Shown one piece after another: positions 56,850-64,000 of a stretch of DNA of 64,000 bases. Numbering within the stretch: the stretch's first letter is position 1; each line of letters opens with the position of its first letter. Under the pieces are notes generated by a model that saw only the letters and a list, made by a program, of their open reading frames with translations, ran no database searches and was not told the DNA's origin. This stretch comes from Mycoplana rhizolycopersici. Lineage in GTDB: Bacteria > Pseudomonadota > Alphaproteobacteria > Rhizobiales > Rhizobiaceae. Location of the stretch: contig NZ_JABXYK010000012.1 of assembly GCF_013378445.1 (NCBI RefSeq), positions 91,321 to 155,320 of the forward strand, in the 5' to 3' direction. A program made the position numbers and the translations under genes.

Positions 56850-57542
56850 ATGCGTGACCTGAAGGACTGGAAAGGCTGCCCGGCACCGGCGCCCGTCGTG
56901 CTGGACGGGCGTTTCGTCAGGATTGAGCCCTATGACCGGACAGCGCACCTTCAAGCCCTGTGGGACGGGTTCGGCGGCATGGCCATCAATCCGCTCCTGA
57001 CCTATTTCGCGCAGAACGACTTTGCCGGCATCGAGGATTTCGACGCGTGGCTCGCGGGCGTACAGAAGGGTGGCTGGGTCACGGAGATCTTCCGCGATAA
57101 GGAAAGCGGCAAGGTCGTCGGCATGGCAAACTACATGCGACCTGATCCGGCCAACGGCGTCGTCGAGATCGGCGGGATCGCCCATGGCCCGGCGATGGCG
57201 CGCTCGCCCTTGTCGACCGAGGGCCAGTATCTTCTGGCCAGGCACGTCTTCGAGGATCTGGGCTATCGCCGCTACGAGTGGAAGTGCAACAACCTCAACG
57301 AAGCCAGCAAGCGTGCGGCGCAAAGGCTGGGGTTCACCTTCGAAGGCGTCTTTCGCCAGCACATGCTGTCCAAGGGACAGAACCGGGATACCGCATGGTT
57401 TTCCATCATCGACAGCGAGTGGCCGGTCGTCGCCCGCGCGTTCGAGGCCTGGCTGTCGCCCGACAATTTCGACGCACAGGGCCGGCAGAAGCGGCGGCTG
57501 GAGGACTTGCGCTCGGAATTCAGCGGGGAAGAAGCATCGTGA
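56850..57542 (+). CDS. GNAT family N-acetyltransferase (RimJ/RimL type)
   Basis: A 230-residue acetyltransferase. The sequence LDGRFVRIEPYD at the N-terminus and the late RYEWKCNNLNEASKRAAQRLGFTFEGVFRQH, containing the acetyl-CoA-binding helix and the loop before the last strand, match the RimJ/RimL-like branch. AGGGGAGGTTTGA precedes the ATG. It overlaps the next small gene by GTGA. Substrate (protein N-terminus, antibiotic or metabolite) unknown. Confidence 0.87.
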   Translation: MRDLKDWKGCPAPAPVVLDGRFVRIEPYDRTAHLQALWDGFGGMAINPLLTYFAQNDFAGIEDFDAWLAGVQKGGWVTEIFRDKESGKVVGMANYMRPDPANGVVEIGGIAHGPAMARSPLSTEGQYLLARHVFEDLGYRRYEWKCNNLNEASKRAAQRLGFTFEGVFRQHMLSKGQNRDTAWFSIIDSEWPVVARAFEAWLSPDNFDAQGRQKRRLEDLRSEFSGEEAS

Positions 57543-57754
57543 GCGGGTCGAACGACAAGAGCGGGCGGTCCGCCGCCATCGCTGCGGCCGTCATCCTGCT
57601 CGTCACGGGTGTCGTCTTCTTCATCCTGCCGAGCGTGATGATTTCGCTCGCCAGCATTTCACCCTGGCTGTCGGCCGTGCTGGCCGTAATCCTGGTGCTC
57701 GCCTTCTTCCTGCTGTTCTGGCTGCGCGCCCGCTATCAGCGCGGACGCGAATAA
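57539..57754 (+). CDS. Small two-span membrane protein
   Basis: A 71-residue protein beginning at the GTG that overlaps the acetyltransferase stop (GTGA). Two hydrophobic segments (about residues 12-34 and 38-62: AAIAAAVILLVTGVVFFILP; VLAVILVLAFFLLFWL) are followed by a basic tail RARYQRGRE. No family recognised. The tight coupling argues that it is real. Confidence 0.65.
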   Translation: MSGSNDKSGRSAAIAAAVILLVTGVVFFILPSVMISLASISPWLSAVLAVILVLAFFLLFWLRARYQRGRE

Positions 57755-57776
57755 CGTCTGTCGACAAAAGGCGTGA

Positions 57777-58814
57777 TCAGGCCTGCAGCGAGGCGCCGAG
57801 CAGGATCAGCCCCAGTGCAAGCACCAGGACGGCGCCCAGAATTTCTATCGCGCTGCCGACGCGCAGGGCTGCGTTCTCGCTGCCGGCAAAGCGCATCGCT
57901 GCGCCCTTGGCCGTGACGGCGAGCGTCGCAAGGATCGATACGGTGATCGCCGTGCCAATCGACATGGCAAAGACCGAGAGCACGCCGCCGAGATAAAGCC
58001 CGTTCAGCAGGGCGAACGACAGCACGATCAGCGCGCCGGAGCAGGGGCGCAGGCCGACTGCGACGATCGCCGACCAGGCTTCGCGCAGAGCGAAGCGATC
58101 GCCTTTCAGGAGTTCCGGATCCGGGGCATGGGCATGGCCGCAGGTTGAGCAGACGTCTCCCGGCCCGTGCGAATGCCCGTGATGCACATGCGCATGGTCA
58201 TGGTGATGATGCCCGTGATCTGCATGCGCGTGTGCAGAGGCGGGACCGGCGCCTGCCGGCATCACGGCAGGGCCGCGCCGCCAGAGCTTGCGGTAGAGAA
58301 GCCAGGCGCCAAACGCGGCGATCAGCGCGTAGCTTATGGTTTCCAGCGTCTGCGTCGCCTGGGTCATCGAGATCGCGGTGCCGCGCAGCAGCAGATAGGC
58401 AGCGCCGACCAGCAGGATCGCAACGACGCCCTGCAGCAGGGACGAGAGGAAGGACAGAAGCACGCCGCGCTTCAGCTCGATTTCGTTGGCGAGCATGTAG
58501 GAGGAGATCACCGCCTTGCCGTGGCCAGGGCCGGCGGCATGGAAGACGCCGTAGGCGAAGGAGAGGCCGACGAGCGTGGAGGCGGCCCAGGGATTTTCGC
58601 GCATGTTCTTCAGCGCGCCGGTCAGCAGCCGGTAGAAAGCCTGCTGCTCGGCGTTGATCCAGGCGAAGAACCCGCCGAACAGGCCGGTCGTCTTGAAGGA
58701 CGGTTCTGCGCTGCCGATACCGAGCGGCGACTGGGCGTGTGCGACGCCAAGACCCGCGACGACGAGCAGGGCTACGGCGACCACGATGCGCTGGGTGTTC
58801 CGGTTCTTCAGCAT
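57777..58814 (-). CDS. NicO-family nickel/cobalt exporter (RcnA-like)
   Basis: A 345-residue protein with an N-terminal signal or first span, about six further spans, and a long His-rich cytoplasmic loop at about 200-240 (HAHADHGHHHHDHAHVHHGH, then CSTCGHAH). The family motif FAYGVFHAAGPGHGKAVISSY near 105-125 and GLRPCSGALIVLSFAL later are diagnostic for NicO/RcnA-type transporters. Its start overlaps the DUF1007 stop by seven bases. It probably exports Ni, Co or a related metal. No RcnR-like regulator is adjacent. Confidence 0.88.
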   Translation of the reverse strand: MLKNRNTQRIVVAVALLVVAGLGVAHAQSPLGIGSAEPSFKTTGLFGGFFAWINAEQQAFYRLLTGALKNMRENPWAASTLVGLSFAYGVFHAAGPGHGKAVISSYMLANEIELKRGVLLSFLSSLLQGVVAILLVGAAYLLLRGTAISMTQATQTLETISYALIAAFGAWLLYRKLWRRGPAVMPAGAGPASAHAHADHGHHHHDHAHVHHGHSHGPGDVCSTCGHAHAPDPELLKGDRFALREAWSAIVAVGLRPCSGALIVLSFALLNGLYLGGVLSVFAMSIGTAITVSILATLAVTAKGAAMRFAGSENAALRVGSAIEILGAVLVLALGLILLGASLQA

Positions 58815-59449
58815 GTCACCTCCAGCCGTGTTGCGAAGAGCTTGGACATGTCGGTCCCGGTCGGGTCGTTCCAGAAGGCATCCGTCAGGGTGCCCTCGTT
58901 CTGCGCCAGCACCTCGTCCGGATCGGGGCGGACCACCTGATGCTTGCAGGCTGCGAACTTGTCGCCGATGACGACCATGCTTTCGTCGGTCGGGAAATCC
59001 ATCGAGGCATACATTGTAGGATCGTAGACGCCGAAGGTGAGCTTTCCTTTCAGCGGCATGGCCTGCACCGGCTTCAGCGAGAAGAACATCAGGAGCTGGC
59101 CGTCCTTGAAGTCGACGTTGATCGCGACTGGCTTGGAGACCTTCACATCCTTCCCGTCCTCGGAGATGGTCGTGTAGTAGCTGTACTCTTCCAGCGACTC
59201 CAGCACGGTCTGGCCCACTTCGGCCAGTTCGTCGGCATCGAGCTGCAGGTTGCCGTTCTTGTCGAAGTCCAGAACGACGCTGGACGAGAACATCTCGTCG
59301 AACCGCCAGACGTTGCGCAGCTCGGAAATCTTGCCATCTTCGCCGGCGACGACCTCCAGCCTGGCTTCGGCGAAAATATGGGGATGGGCAAAGGCCGCAG
59401 CAGGCAGCAGCCATGCGGCGCCAGCTAGCAGGAGGGGGGCGGGTTTCAT
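58808..59449 (-). CDS. DUF1007 family periplasmic protein
   Basis: A 213-residue protein with a signal peptide (MKPAPLLLAGAAWLLPAAAFAHPHIFAEA); the mature N-terminus HPHIF is the family hallmark and a likely metal site. DFDKNGNLQLDADELAE near 70-86 resembles an EF-hand calcium loop. It is regularly encoded beside NicO exporters, as here. A role as periplasmic metal carrier for the exporter is inferred. The ATG at 59449 fits the signal peptide; the frame is open further upstream. Confidence 0.85.
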   Translation of the reverse strand: MKPAPLLLAGAAWLLPAAAFAHPHIFAEARLEVVAGEDGKISELRNVWRFDEMFSSSVVLDFDKNGNLQLDADELAEVGQTVLESLEEYSYYTTISEDGKDVKVSKPVAINVDFKDGQLLMFFSLKPVQAMPLKGKLTFGVYDPTMYASMDFPTDESMVVIGDKFAACKHQVVRPDPDEVLAQNEGTLTDAFWNDPTGTDMSKLFATRLEVTC

Positions 59450-59555
59450 GGGCAAACGCTTCCTGTCGAGGGCAGCTTTTTCGATTCGCCATCGAATGTA
59501 GCGTAAATGGGCCGGAATTTGGACTTCGCGGCCGGCGACCCGTTGCGCGTGCAGT

Positions 59556-60470
59556 TCAGCTTCGCGCTTCCGCAGCGTCACCATACTTCTTGAACCAGTT
59601 GTACAGGAAGTCGACGAAGGTGCGGACCTTTGCCGGAAGATAGCGCCGATGGGGATAGATCGCGTAGATTCCGCGGTCCGCGGGCAGAAAATCGTCGAGA
59701 ATGGCGATGAGCCTGCCGGAATCGATGCCGTTTCGCGCTACGAACTCGGGCACCTGCGCGATGCCGAGGCCGCTTTCGGCGGCGCGCACGGCCGTAGTCG
59801 GGCTGTTCACTTCAATGTGACCGCCGACCGGAACGCTGAAGTTCGTGCCCTTGGCATCGATGAAGCGCCAGTTGCTGTGCGACTTTCCGTTGGTGTCGAT
59901 GATGCAGGGGAAACGCGAGAGTTCGGACGGGTGCGCGATCGGCCCGGTCTTTTCCAGGAACTGTGGCGAGGCGCAGATCTTCAGGTAGAAGTCGCCGAGC
60001 TTGCGGGCGATGAGGGTGGAATCCTCCAGTCGCGTGATGCGGATCGCGACGTCGAAGCCTTCCTCGACCAGATCGACGAAGCGATCGTCGGAGACGATCT
60101 CGAGCGACAGCTCGGGGTGCTCGCGGCCGAAGTCGATCAGCGACTGGCCAATCTCGGCATCGACGAATGTGCGCGGGGCGGAGATCTTCAGCTTGCCCTT
60201 CAGGTCCGTGTTCTTCTCGCGCACGAGATCTGCGAGGTTGTCGATCTCCTTCAGAATCTCCGAGGCGGTGCGATAGTAGGTATGGCCCGCCTCCGTCATC
60301 GAGAACTGCCGCGTGGTGCGGTTCAGAAGCAGCGCGCCAAGCTCGTCTTCCAGCTCGCGCACATACTTTGACAGGAGCGCCTTGGATTTGCCGACCTTGC
60401 GGGAGGCGGCGGAAAAGCCTTCTGCATCGACGACGTCGATGTAGGCGCGAATGCGGGTCAACGTGTCCAT
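59556..60470 (-). CDS. LysR family transcriptional regulator
   Basis: A 304-residue LysR protein. The HTH region TRIRAYIDVVDAEGFSAASRKVGKSKALLSKYVRELEDELGALLLNR is at residues 5-51, written here in overlapping family order from TRIRAYIDVV to ELGALLLNR; the effector domain begins near 90 (LKGKLKISAP). It diverges from the decarboxylase leader region, but with more than 500 bp between the coding regions, control of that gene is possible rather than shown. The ligand is unknown. Confidence 0.88.
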   Translation of the reverse strand: MDTLTRIRAYIDVVDAEGFSAASRKVGKSKALLSKYVRELEDELGALLLNRTTRQFSMTEAGHTYYRTASEILKEIDNLADLVREKNTDLKGKLKISAPRTFVDAEIGQSLIDFGREHPELSLEIVSDDRFVDLVEEGFDVAIRITRLEDSTLIARKLGDFYLKICASPQFLEKTGPIAHPSELSRFPCIIDTNGKSHSNWRFIDAKGTNFSVPVGGHIEVNSPTTAVRAAESGLGIAQVPEFVARNGIDSGRLIAILDDFLPADRGIYAIYPHRRYLPAKVRTFVDFLYNWFKKYGDAAEARS

Positions 60471-60548
60471 GCAAATCCTGTTCTAGCTGCTAAGCCTTCG
60501 GAATGTCGTGGGATAGCCCAAAATTTTCAATAGCGGCTTCAAAAAACT

Positions 60549-60578
60549 CTTGATTGCGACAGGGAATCTTCTTATCTC
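60549..60578 (+). promoter_or_regulatory. Candidate sigma-70 promoter of the decarboxylase leader
   Basis: TTGATT (60550-60555) and TATCTC (60573-60578) are separated by 17 bases, close to the rhizobial housekeeping consensus CTTGAC-N17-CTATAT. Transcription would begin near 60585, giving a leader of about 420 nt. Confidence 0.5.
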
Positions 60579-60584
60579 CCCCTT

Positions 60585-61002
60585 GCCCAAAGTCGCACGT
60601 GCCTGTGGGTGTCCGCCGACCCTCGAACTGGGAGCAATCCCTAAGGTGAGGTCATCGGTAAGGTACCTGGAACTAACCGCTCCAGTCGCTATTCCGGCCA
60701 ACCGGGAAATGCGAGGACATCTTGAAGCAACGACGGTGCGGGCCTTTCTGGTGTCTGCCGGCTTTCCAACAGCCGGGGTTACTGAAGAGGCACACCTTCA
60801 TTGCCGGAAGTGCGGTTGGGATCATCCCCTCCAATCCATGGCAGACAAAGCCGGACTCGAGCCTAGGCGGGCTCTGGTTCACCGTTCGCGCATACCGCGC
60901 ATGCTTGGTTCCGGGGTCTCCACCGGCTGGTTCCATCGCGTGTTCGCGTATGCCCTTTGTCCTCCGGATTTTCCGGAGCGCTGGATCATGGGGAATACTG
61001 AC
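60585..61002 (+). ncRNA. Long 5' leader of the decarboxylase gene, candidate speF RNA motif
   Basis: The 532-bp gap before the decarboxylase holds no supported gene. Stem candidates are CCGGCT / AGCCGG (60758-60776) and CTCCGGA / TCCGGAG with a two-to-three-base loop at 60962-60978, just 25 bp before the start codon and able to affect ribosome access. The speF motif is a known alphaproteobacterial structured leader upstream of ornithine decarboxylase genes; assigning this leader to it rests on gene context and length, not on a covariance match. The frame is open through it, but the known enzyme begins at MASARIIDFL. Confidence 0.6.
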
Positions 61003-62136
61003 ATGGCGTCTGCACGCATCATCGACTTTCTGAACACCCGACGTCCCGACGGCCCGTGCCTCGTGGTCGACCTCGACGTCGTGCGCGACAACTTCAAGGC
61101 GTTCCGCCACGCGATGCCCGACAGCGCCATCTACTACGCCGTCAAGGCCAATCCGGCGCCGGAAATCCTGCGCCTTCTCGCCAGCATGGGCTCCAATTTC
61201 GATTGCGCGTCTGTCGCCGAAATCGAAATGGCGCTCGATGCCGGCGCGACGCCCGCCCGCATCTCGTTCGGCAACACGATCAAGAAGGAGCGCGACATTG
61301 CCCGCGCCCATGCGCTGGGGGTCTCTCTCTTCGCCGTCGATTGCCATGAGGAAGTCGAGAAGATTTCGCGTGCGGCTCCCGGCGCACGCGTGTTCTGCCG
61401 CGTGCTGACGGACGGCGAGGGTGCGGAATGGCCGCTGTCGCGCAAGTTCGGCTGCGTGCCGCAGATGGCCGTCGACGTGCTTGTCTACGCCCACCAGTTG
61501 GGCCTGGTCTCCTACGGCGTCTCGTTCCATGTGGGTTCGCAGATGACGAAGCTGGACGCCTGGGATGCGGCACTCTCCGACGCCAAGCGCGTCTTCGTGC
61601 AACTGGCCAAGCAGGGCATCGAGCTGAAGATGGTCAACATGGGCGGCGGCTTTCCGACCAAGTACCTGCGCGACGTGCCCTCCGCGGAGGCTTACGGCCA
61701 GGCGATCTTCGGCGCGCTGAAGAAGCACTTCGGCAACCACATCCCGGAGACGATTATCGAGCCGGGCCGCGGCATGGTCGGCAATGCCGGCGTGATCAAG
61801 GCGGAAGTCGTGCTGGTTTCGAAGAAGTCGGACAACGACGCCCATCGCTGGGTGTTCCTCGACATCGGCAAGTTCGGCGGCCTCGCCGAGACGATGGACG
61901 AGGCGATCCGCTACCCGATCCGCACCGCGCGCGACGGCGACGAGATGCAGCCCTGCGTGCTTGCCGGCCCGACCTGCGATTCGGCCGACGTGCTCTACGA
62001 GAAGAACATGTACCCGCTGCCGATCACCCTTTCGATCGGCGACGAGGTGCTGATCGAGGGCACCGGTGCCTATACGACGACCTACTCGGCCGTCGCCTTC
62101 AACGGTTTCGAGCCGCTGAAGGCTTACGTGATCTGA
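61003..62136 (+). CDS. Ornithine/lysine decarboxylase, type III PLP fold
   Basis: A 377-residue PLP enzyme of the eukaryotic-like ODC fold, the usual length for rhizobial forms. The PLP lysine is Lys48 in IYYAVKANPAPE; the phosphate loop GGGFPTKY and the active cysteine in AGPTCDSADVL are present. It makes putrescine or cadaverine in the cytoplasm, feeding (homo)spermidine synthesis. The ATG at 61003 follows GGGGAA; an ATG at 60988 is in frame. A GNAT gene follows. Expected control is through the leader RNA. Confidence 0.92.
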   Translation: MASARIIDFLNTRRPDGPCLVVDLDVVRDNFKAFRHAMPDSAIYYAVKANPAPEILRLLASMGSNFDCASVAEIEMALDAGATPARISFGNTIKKERDIARAHALGVSLFAVDCHEEVEKISRAAPGARVFCRVLTDGEGAEWPLSRKFGCVPQMAVDVLVYAHQLGLVSYGVSFHVGSQMTKLDAWDAALSDAKRVFVQLAKQGIELKMVNMGGGFPTKYLRDVPSAEAYGQAIFGALKKHFGNHIPETIIEPGRGMVGNAGVIKAEVVLVSKKSDNDAHRWVFLDIGKFGGLAETMDEAIRYPIRTARDGDEMQPCVLAGPTCDSADVLYEKNMYPLPITLSIGDEVLIEGTGAYTTTYSAVAFNGFEPLKAYVI

Positions 62137-62232
62137 ACCGATCGAGGCGGCTCCCGCGACGGGCGGGAGCGCCACTCACAATTTGAGATCCGGTGACCGC
62201 TGGTGGCGGCAATTGAAGTTCGGGAGGCCGGG

Positions 62233-62820
62233 ATGGCCACTGTTCTTGGTTCTGTTCGCGCGTTCTTCGCGCAGTCCGCATTCGCAATCGACCGGGAGAA
62301 CGCCGGCGACGTGGTGGCGCGCGAGCGCCTGCTCGACCGCGCCATGGGCGAGGGGCGTTTCCGCAAGTCCTCCGAGAAGCTCCGCCGGGGCCGGGTGCCC
62401 GCCGAGGGGCTGGCGCTCGTCGCGCGCGACGGCGACGGCCATGTCATCGGCACGGTGCGGCTGTGGAACGTCGAAGCGGGCGTGGATGGTTCCGGCAATC
62501 CCGTGCCCGCACTTCTCCTCGGGCCGCTCGCCGTCGATTCCGACCACGAGGGCAAGGGCATCGGCGGGGCGCTGATGCGCGCTGCGATCACCGAGGCTGC
62601 GAGCCGCGGCCACGGCGCGGTGCTGCTCGTCGGCGACGCCCCCTATTACGAGCGCTTCGGCTTCTTTGCCGGCAAGACCGCCCATCTCGTCATGCCCGGC
62701 CCGTTCGAGCGGCATCGGTTCCTGGCGCTGGAACTGAAGGACGGCTGGCTGGAAGGGGCGGCTGGCATGCTCGTCGCCTCCGGCCGGCGTTTCGGCCACG
62801 AACTGCGCAAGGCAGCCTGA
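62233..62820 (+). CDS. GNAT family N-acetyltransferase (YhbS type)
   Basis: A 195-residue acetyltransferase. The acetyl-CoA-binding stretch LLLGPLAVDSDHEGKGIGGALMRAAI near 95-120 and VLLVGDAPYYERFGF near 132-146 are typical of YhbS-like proteins. I chose the ATG at 62233 because GGGAGG lies five bases upstream; a GTG at 62203 is also in frame. It follows the decarboxylase by 96 bp on the same strand, so polyamine or amino-acid acetylation is a reasonable guess. Rhizobial decarboxylase genes are often followed by such a gene. Confidence 0.87.
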   Translation: MATVLGSVRAFFAQSAFAIDRENAGDVVARERLLDRAMGEGRFRKSSEKLRRGRVPAEGLALVARDGDGHVIGTVRLWNVEAGVDGSGNPVPALLLGPLAVDSDHEGKGIGGALMRAAITEAASRGHGAVLLVGDAPYYERFGFFAGKTAHLVMPGPFERHRFLALELKDGWLEGAAGMLVASGRRFGHELRKAA

Positions 62821-62995
62821 GACCGGCCGCTCGCCTCTGACGTGACATAGTTGCAACGGCCGCGAGTGTGCGTGGAAATTCCGCGCGCACTCGCTAAACT
62901 ATTGATCCATCTCAACTCCTCCGTACTCCGGCTGACGATAGTGGCGGCGCAGCAGCGGCCTTTCCGCTGCCGTTCATCGATCAAGGAGAGTAGAT

Positions 62996-63688
62996 ATGCC
63001 GAATACCCTGACCCGTTCCCTGAGCCTTTTTGCAGCTGTGGCGCTCGCGACGATCGGGCAGGCGGCGACGGCGGCCGACCTGACGCCGGCGCCGGCCGCA
63101 GAAGCGGTGGCGGCAGACGTCGAAGCACTCGGCCCCTGGCAGATCCGCCTGCGCGCGCTCGGCGTGATCACCAACAATTCCGGTCACGTCAACGGCATCA
63201 GCGGTTCGGATCTCTCCTACAGCGACACGATCGTCCCGGAACTCGACATCACCTACTACTTCACGAACAACATCGCGGCCGAACTGGTCCTCGGCACGAC
63301 CTATGCCAATATCGATGCGGCCGGCTCGATCGAGGCGCTCGGCAAGGTCGGCAAGACCTGGCTGCTGCCGCCGACACTGACGTTGCAGTACCACTTCACC
63401 GACTTCGGCGCGTTCAAGCCCTATGTGGGCGCGGGCGTGAACTACACCCTGTTCTACAACCAGTCCGGAAAGGGCGCGTTTTCGGATCTCGACGTCAAGA
63501 ACGAGTTCGGCGCCGCCCTCCAGGTCGGCTTCGACTACATGCTCGACGAGCATTGGGGCGTAAACTTCGACGTCAAGAAGCTGTTCCTGGAGCCGGAATG
63601 GAAGGCCAAACTGGATGGGGCGCCGCTGTCGGGCAAGGCGAAGCTCGATCCCTGGCTGATCGGCACCGGTATCACCTACCGCTTCTGA
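62996..63688 (+). CDS. OmpW family outer membrane protein
   Basis: A 230-residue eight-stranded beta-barrel protein. The signal peptide ends near Ala26-Ala27 (ATAADLTPAP). GPWQIRLRALGVI, the alternating aromatic strands (ELDITYYFTNNIAAELVLGT, FKPYVGAGVNYTLFYN) and the C-terminal phenylalanine in GTGITYRF are diagnostic. A strong AAGGAGAG site precedes the ATG. It forms a narrow hydrophobic channel in the outer membrane. Confidence 0.92.
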   Translation: MPNTLTRSLSLFAAVALATIGQAATAADLTPAPAAEAVAADVEALGPWQIRLRALGVITNNSGHVNGISGSDLSYSDTIVPELDITYYFTNNIAAELVLGTTYANIDAAGSIEALGKVGKTWLLPPTLTLQYHFTDFGAFKPYVGAGVNYTLFYNQSGKGAFSDLDVKNEFGAALQVGFDYMLDEHWGVNFDVKKLFLEPEWKAKLDGAPLSGKAKLDPWLIGTGITYRF

Positions 63689-63707
63689 GAAAGGCCATGG
63701 AGGGCCG

Positions 63708-63742
63708 GGCCGTCCGCCGCATCTGGGAAATTGCGGGCGGCC
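63708..63742 (+). terminator. Hairpin after the ompW-like gene
   Basis: Ten-bp stem GGCCGTCCGC / GCGGGCGGCC with one G-U pair and a 15-base loop, 19 bp past the stop. No T-run follows directly, so termination is only probable. Confidence 0.45.
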
Positions 63743-63835
63743 TCCGGTCAAAAAAGCGATCGCGGGTTTGTAAAATACGCGTGATTTGCGGTTGTAGGCC
63801 GGGAAATCCGCCGACGGGTGCACTACGTCGGGGGC

Positions 63836-64000
63836 ATGAAAAGAAGATCGCTGGTTGCCGCCCTGTCGCTATCCGTCGTCGCCGCCCCGTTCGCACGGGC
63901 GGCGGAGGTGCTGCCACCGCCGGAACAACCGGTTTCTCCCGATAGCGGCGAAGCAGCACTGTCGCGTGCGCGGGGCCCGGCCCGCGCCCGTGCGGCCGTT
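63836..64000 (+). CDS. Exported protein, partial (runs off the window end)
   Basis: Fifty-five codons are visible. They begin with a clear signal peptide (MKRRSLVAALSLSVVAAPFARA, cleavage near residue 22-23), followed by a Pro-rich mature start EVLPPPEQPVSPDSGEAALS. GGGG lies just before the ATG. The rest is outside the window, so no family can be given. Confidence 0.55.
   Translation, partial: MKRRSLVAALSLSVVAAPFARAAEVLPPPEQPVSPDSGEAALSRARGPARARAAV

Noticed and set aside
60550..61002. N-terminal extension of the decarboxylase
   Set aside because: The frame is open, but family members start at MASARIIDFL-like sequence and the region fits a structured leader.

Overview
The window is GC-rich chromosomal or chromid DNA of an alphaproteobacterium, almost certainly Rhizobiaceae (Rhizobium / Ensifer / Shinella type). 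The basis is the codon and base composition, an overlapping sitABCD operon with paired Mur-like boxes, a short type III PLP ornithine/lysine decarboxylase behind a leader of about 400 nt where rhizobia carry the speF RNA motif, many LacI-regulated sugar loci, and GC-rich intergenic palindromes. Genus is not resolved. I saw no phage, IS element, CRISPR array, tRNA or rRNA.

Layout. 0.2-8.2 kb: a sugar ABC transporter operon (binding protein, two permeases, ATPase) that continues without a break into a GMC oxidoreductase and an SDR, divergent from a LacI regulator. 8.3-16.1 kb: a second, unassigned catabolic locus with LacI, Gfo/Idh oxidoreductase, CoA transferase, enoyl-CoA hydratase and aldehyde dehydrogenase on one strand and a DUF993 protein diverging, with one matching operator at each end. 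16.3-19.3 kb: uracil-DNA glycosylase, nucleoside hydrolase and a DadA-like flavoenzyme. 19.4-23 kb: sitABCD manganese/iron uptake. 23.2-30.2 kb: a small anchored protein, class II lysyl-tRNA synthetase, glutamyl-tRNA synthetase, an SLC13-type permease and TerC. 30.4-34.2 kb: a TetR / EmrA / EmrB efflux locus with duplicated operators. 34.3-39.4 kb: a secreted metallophosphoesterase, then a LacI-type regulator with xylB and xylA. 39.6-47.4 kb: GlsB, a LacI regulator with twin operators, an RbsA/RbsC/RbsB-type transporter, then a sugar isomerase/epimerase and a Gfo/Idh oxidoreductase. 47.7-52.4 kb: a large exported arylsulfatase and a GH1 beta-glucosidase behind a perfect 48-bp palindrome. 52.6-64 kb: TrhO, CHAD, an interrupted CYTH gene, KDPG aldolase, DUF533, GNAT, a NicO/DUF1007 metal exporter pair, LysR, the decarboxylase with its leader, GNAT, an OmpW-type porin and the start of an exported protein.

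How it fits together. Four LacI-family regulators each sit at a sugar locus, and a candidate operator can be read by eye at each. A 14-bp palindrome (CTGCAACGTTGCAG) occurs both upstream of the isomerase/oxidoreductase pair and at the centre of the 48-bp palindrome upstream of the beta-glucosidase, suggesting these separated units form one glycoside regulon. The 8.3-16.1 kb locus is the best candidate for an undescribed pathway: its enzymes could oxidise a polyol or sugar, cleave it, oxidise the aldehyde, and activate and (de)hydrate the acid as a CoA ester. The CYTH gene beside CHAD carries an in-frame TAA, followed by 60 sense codons of good family sequence.
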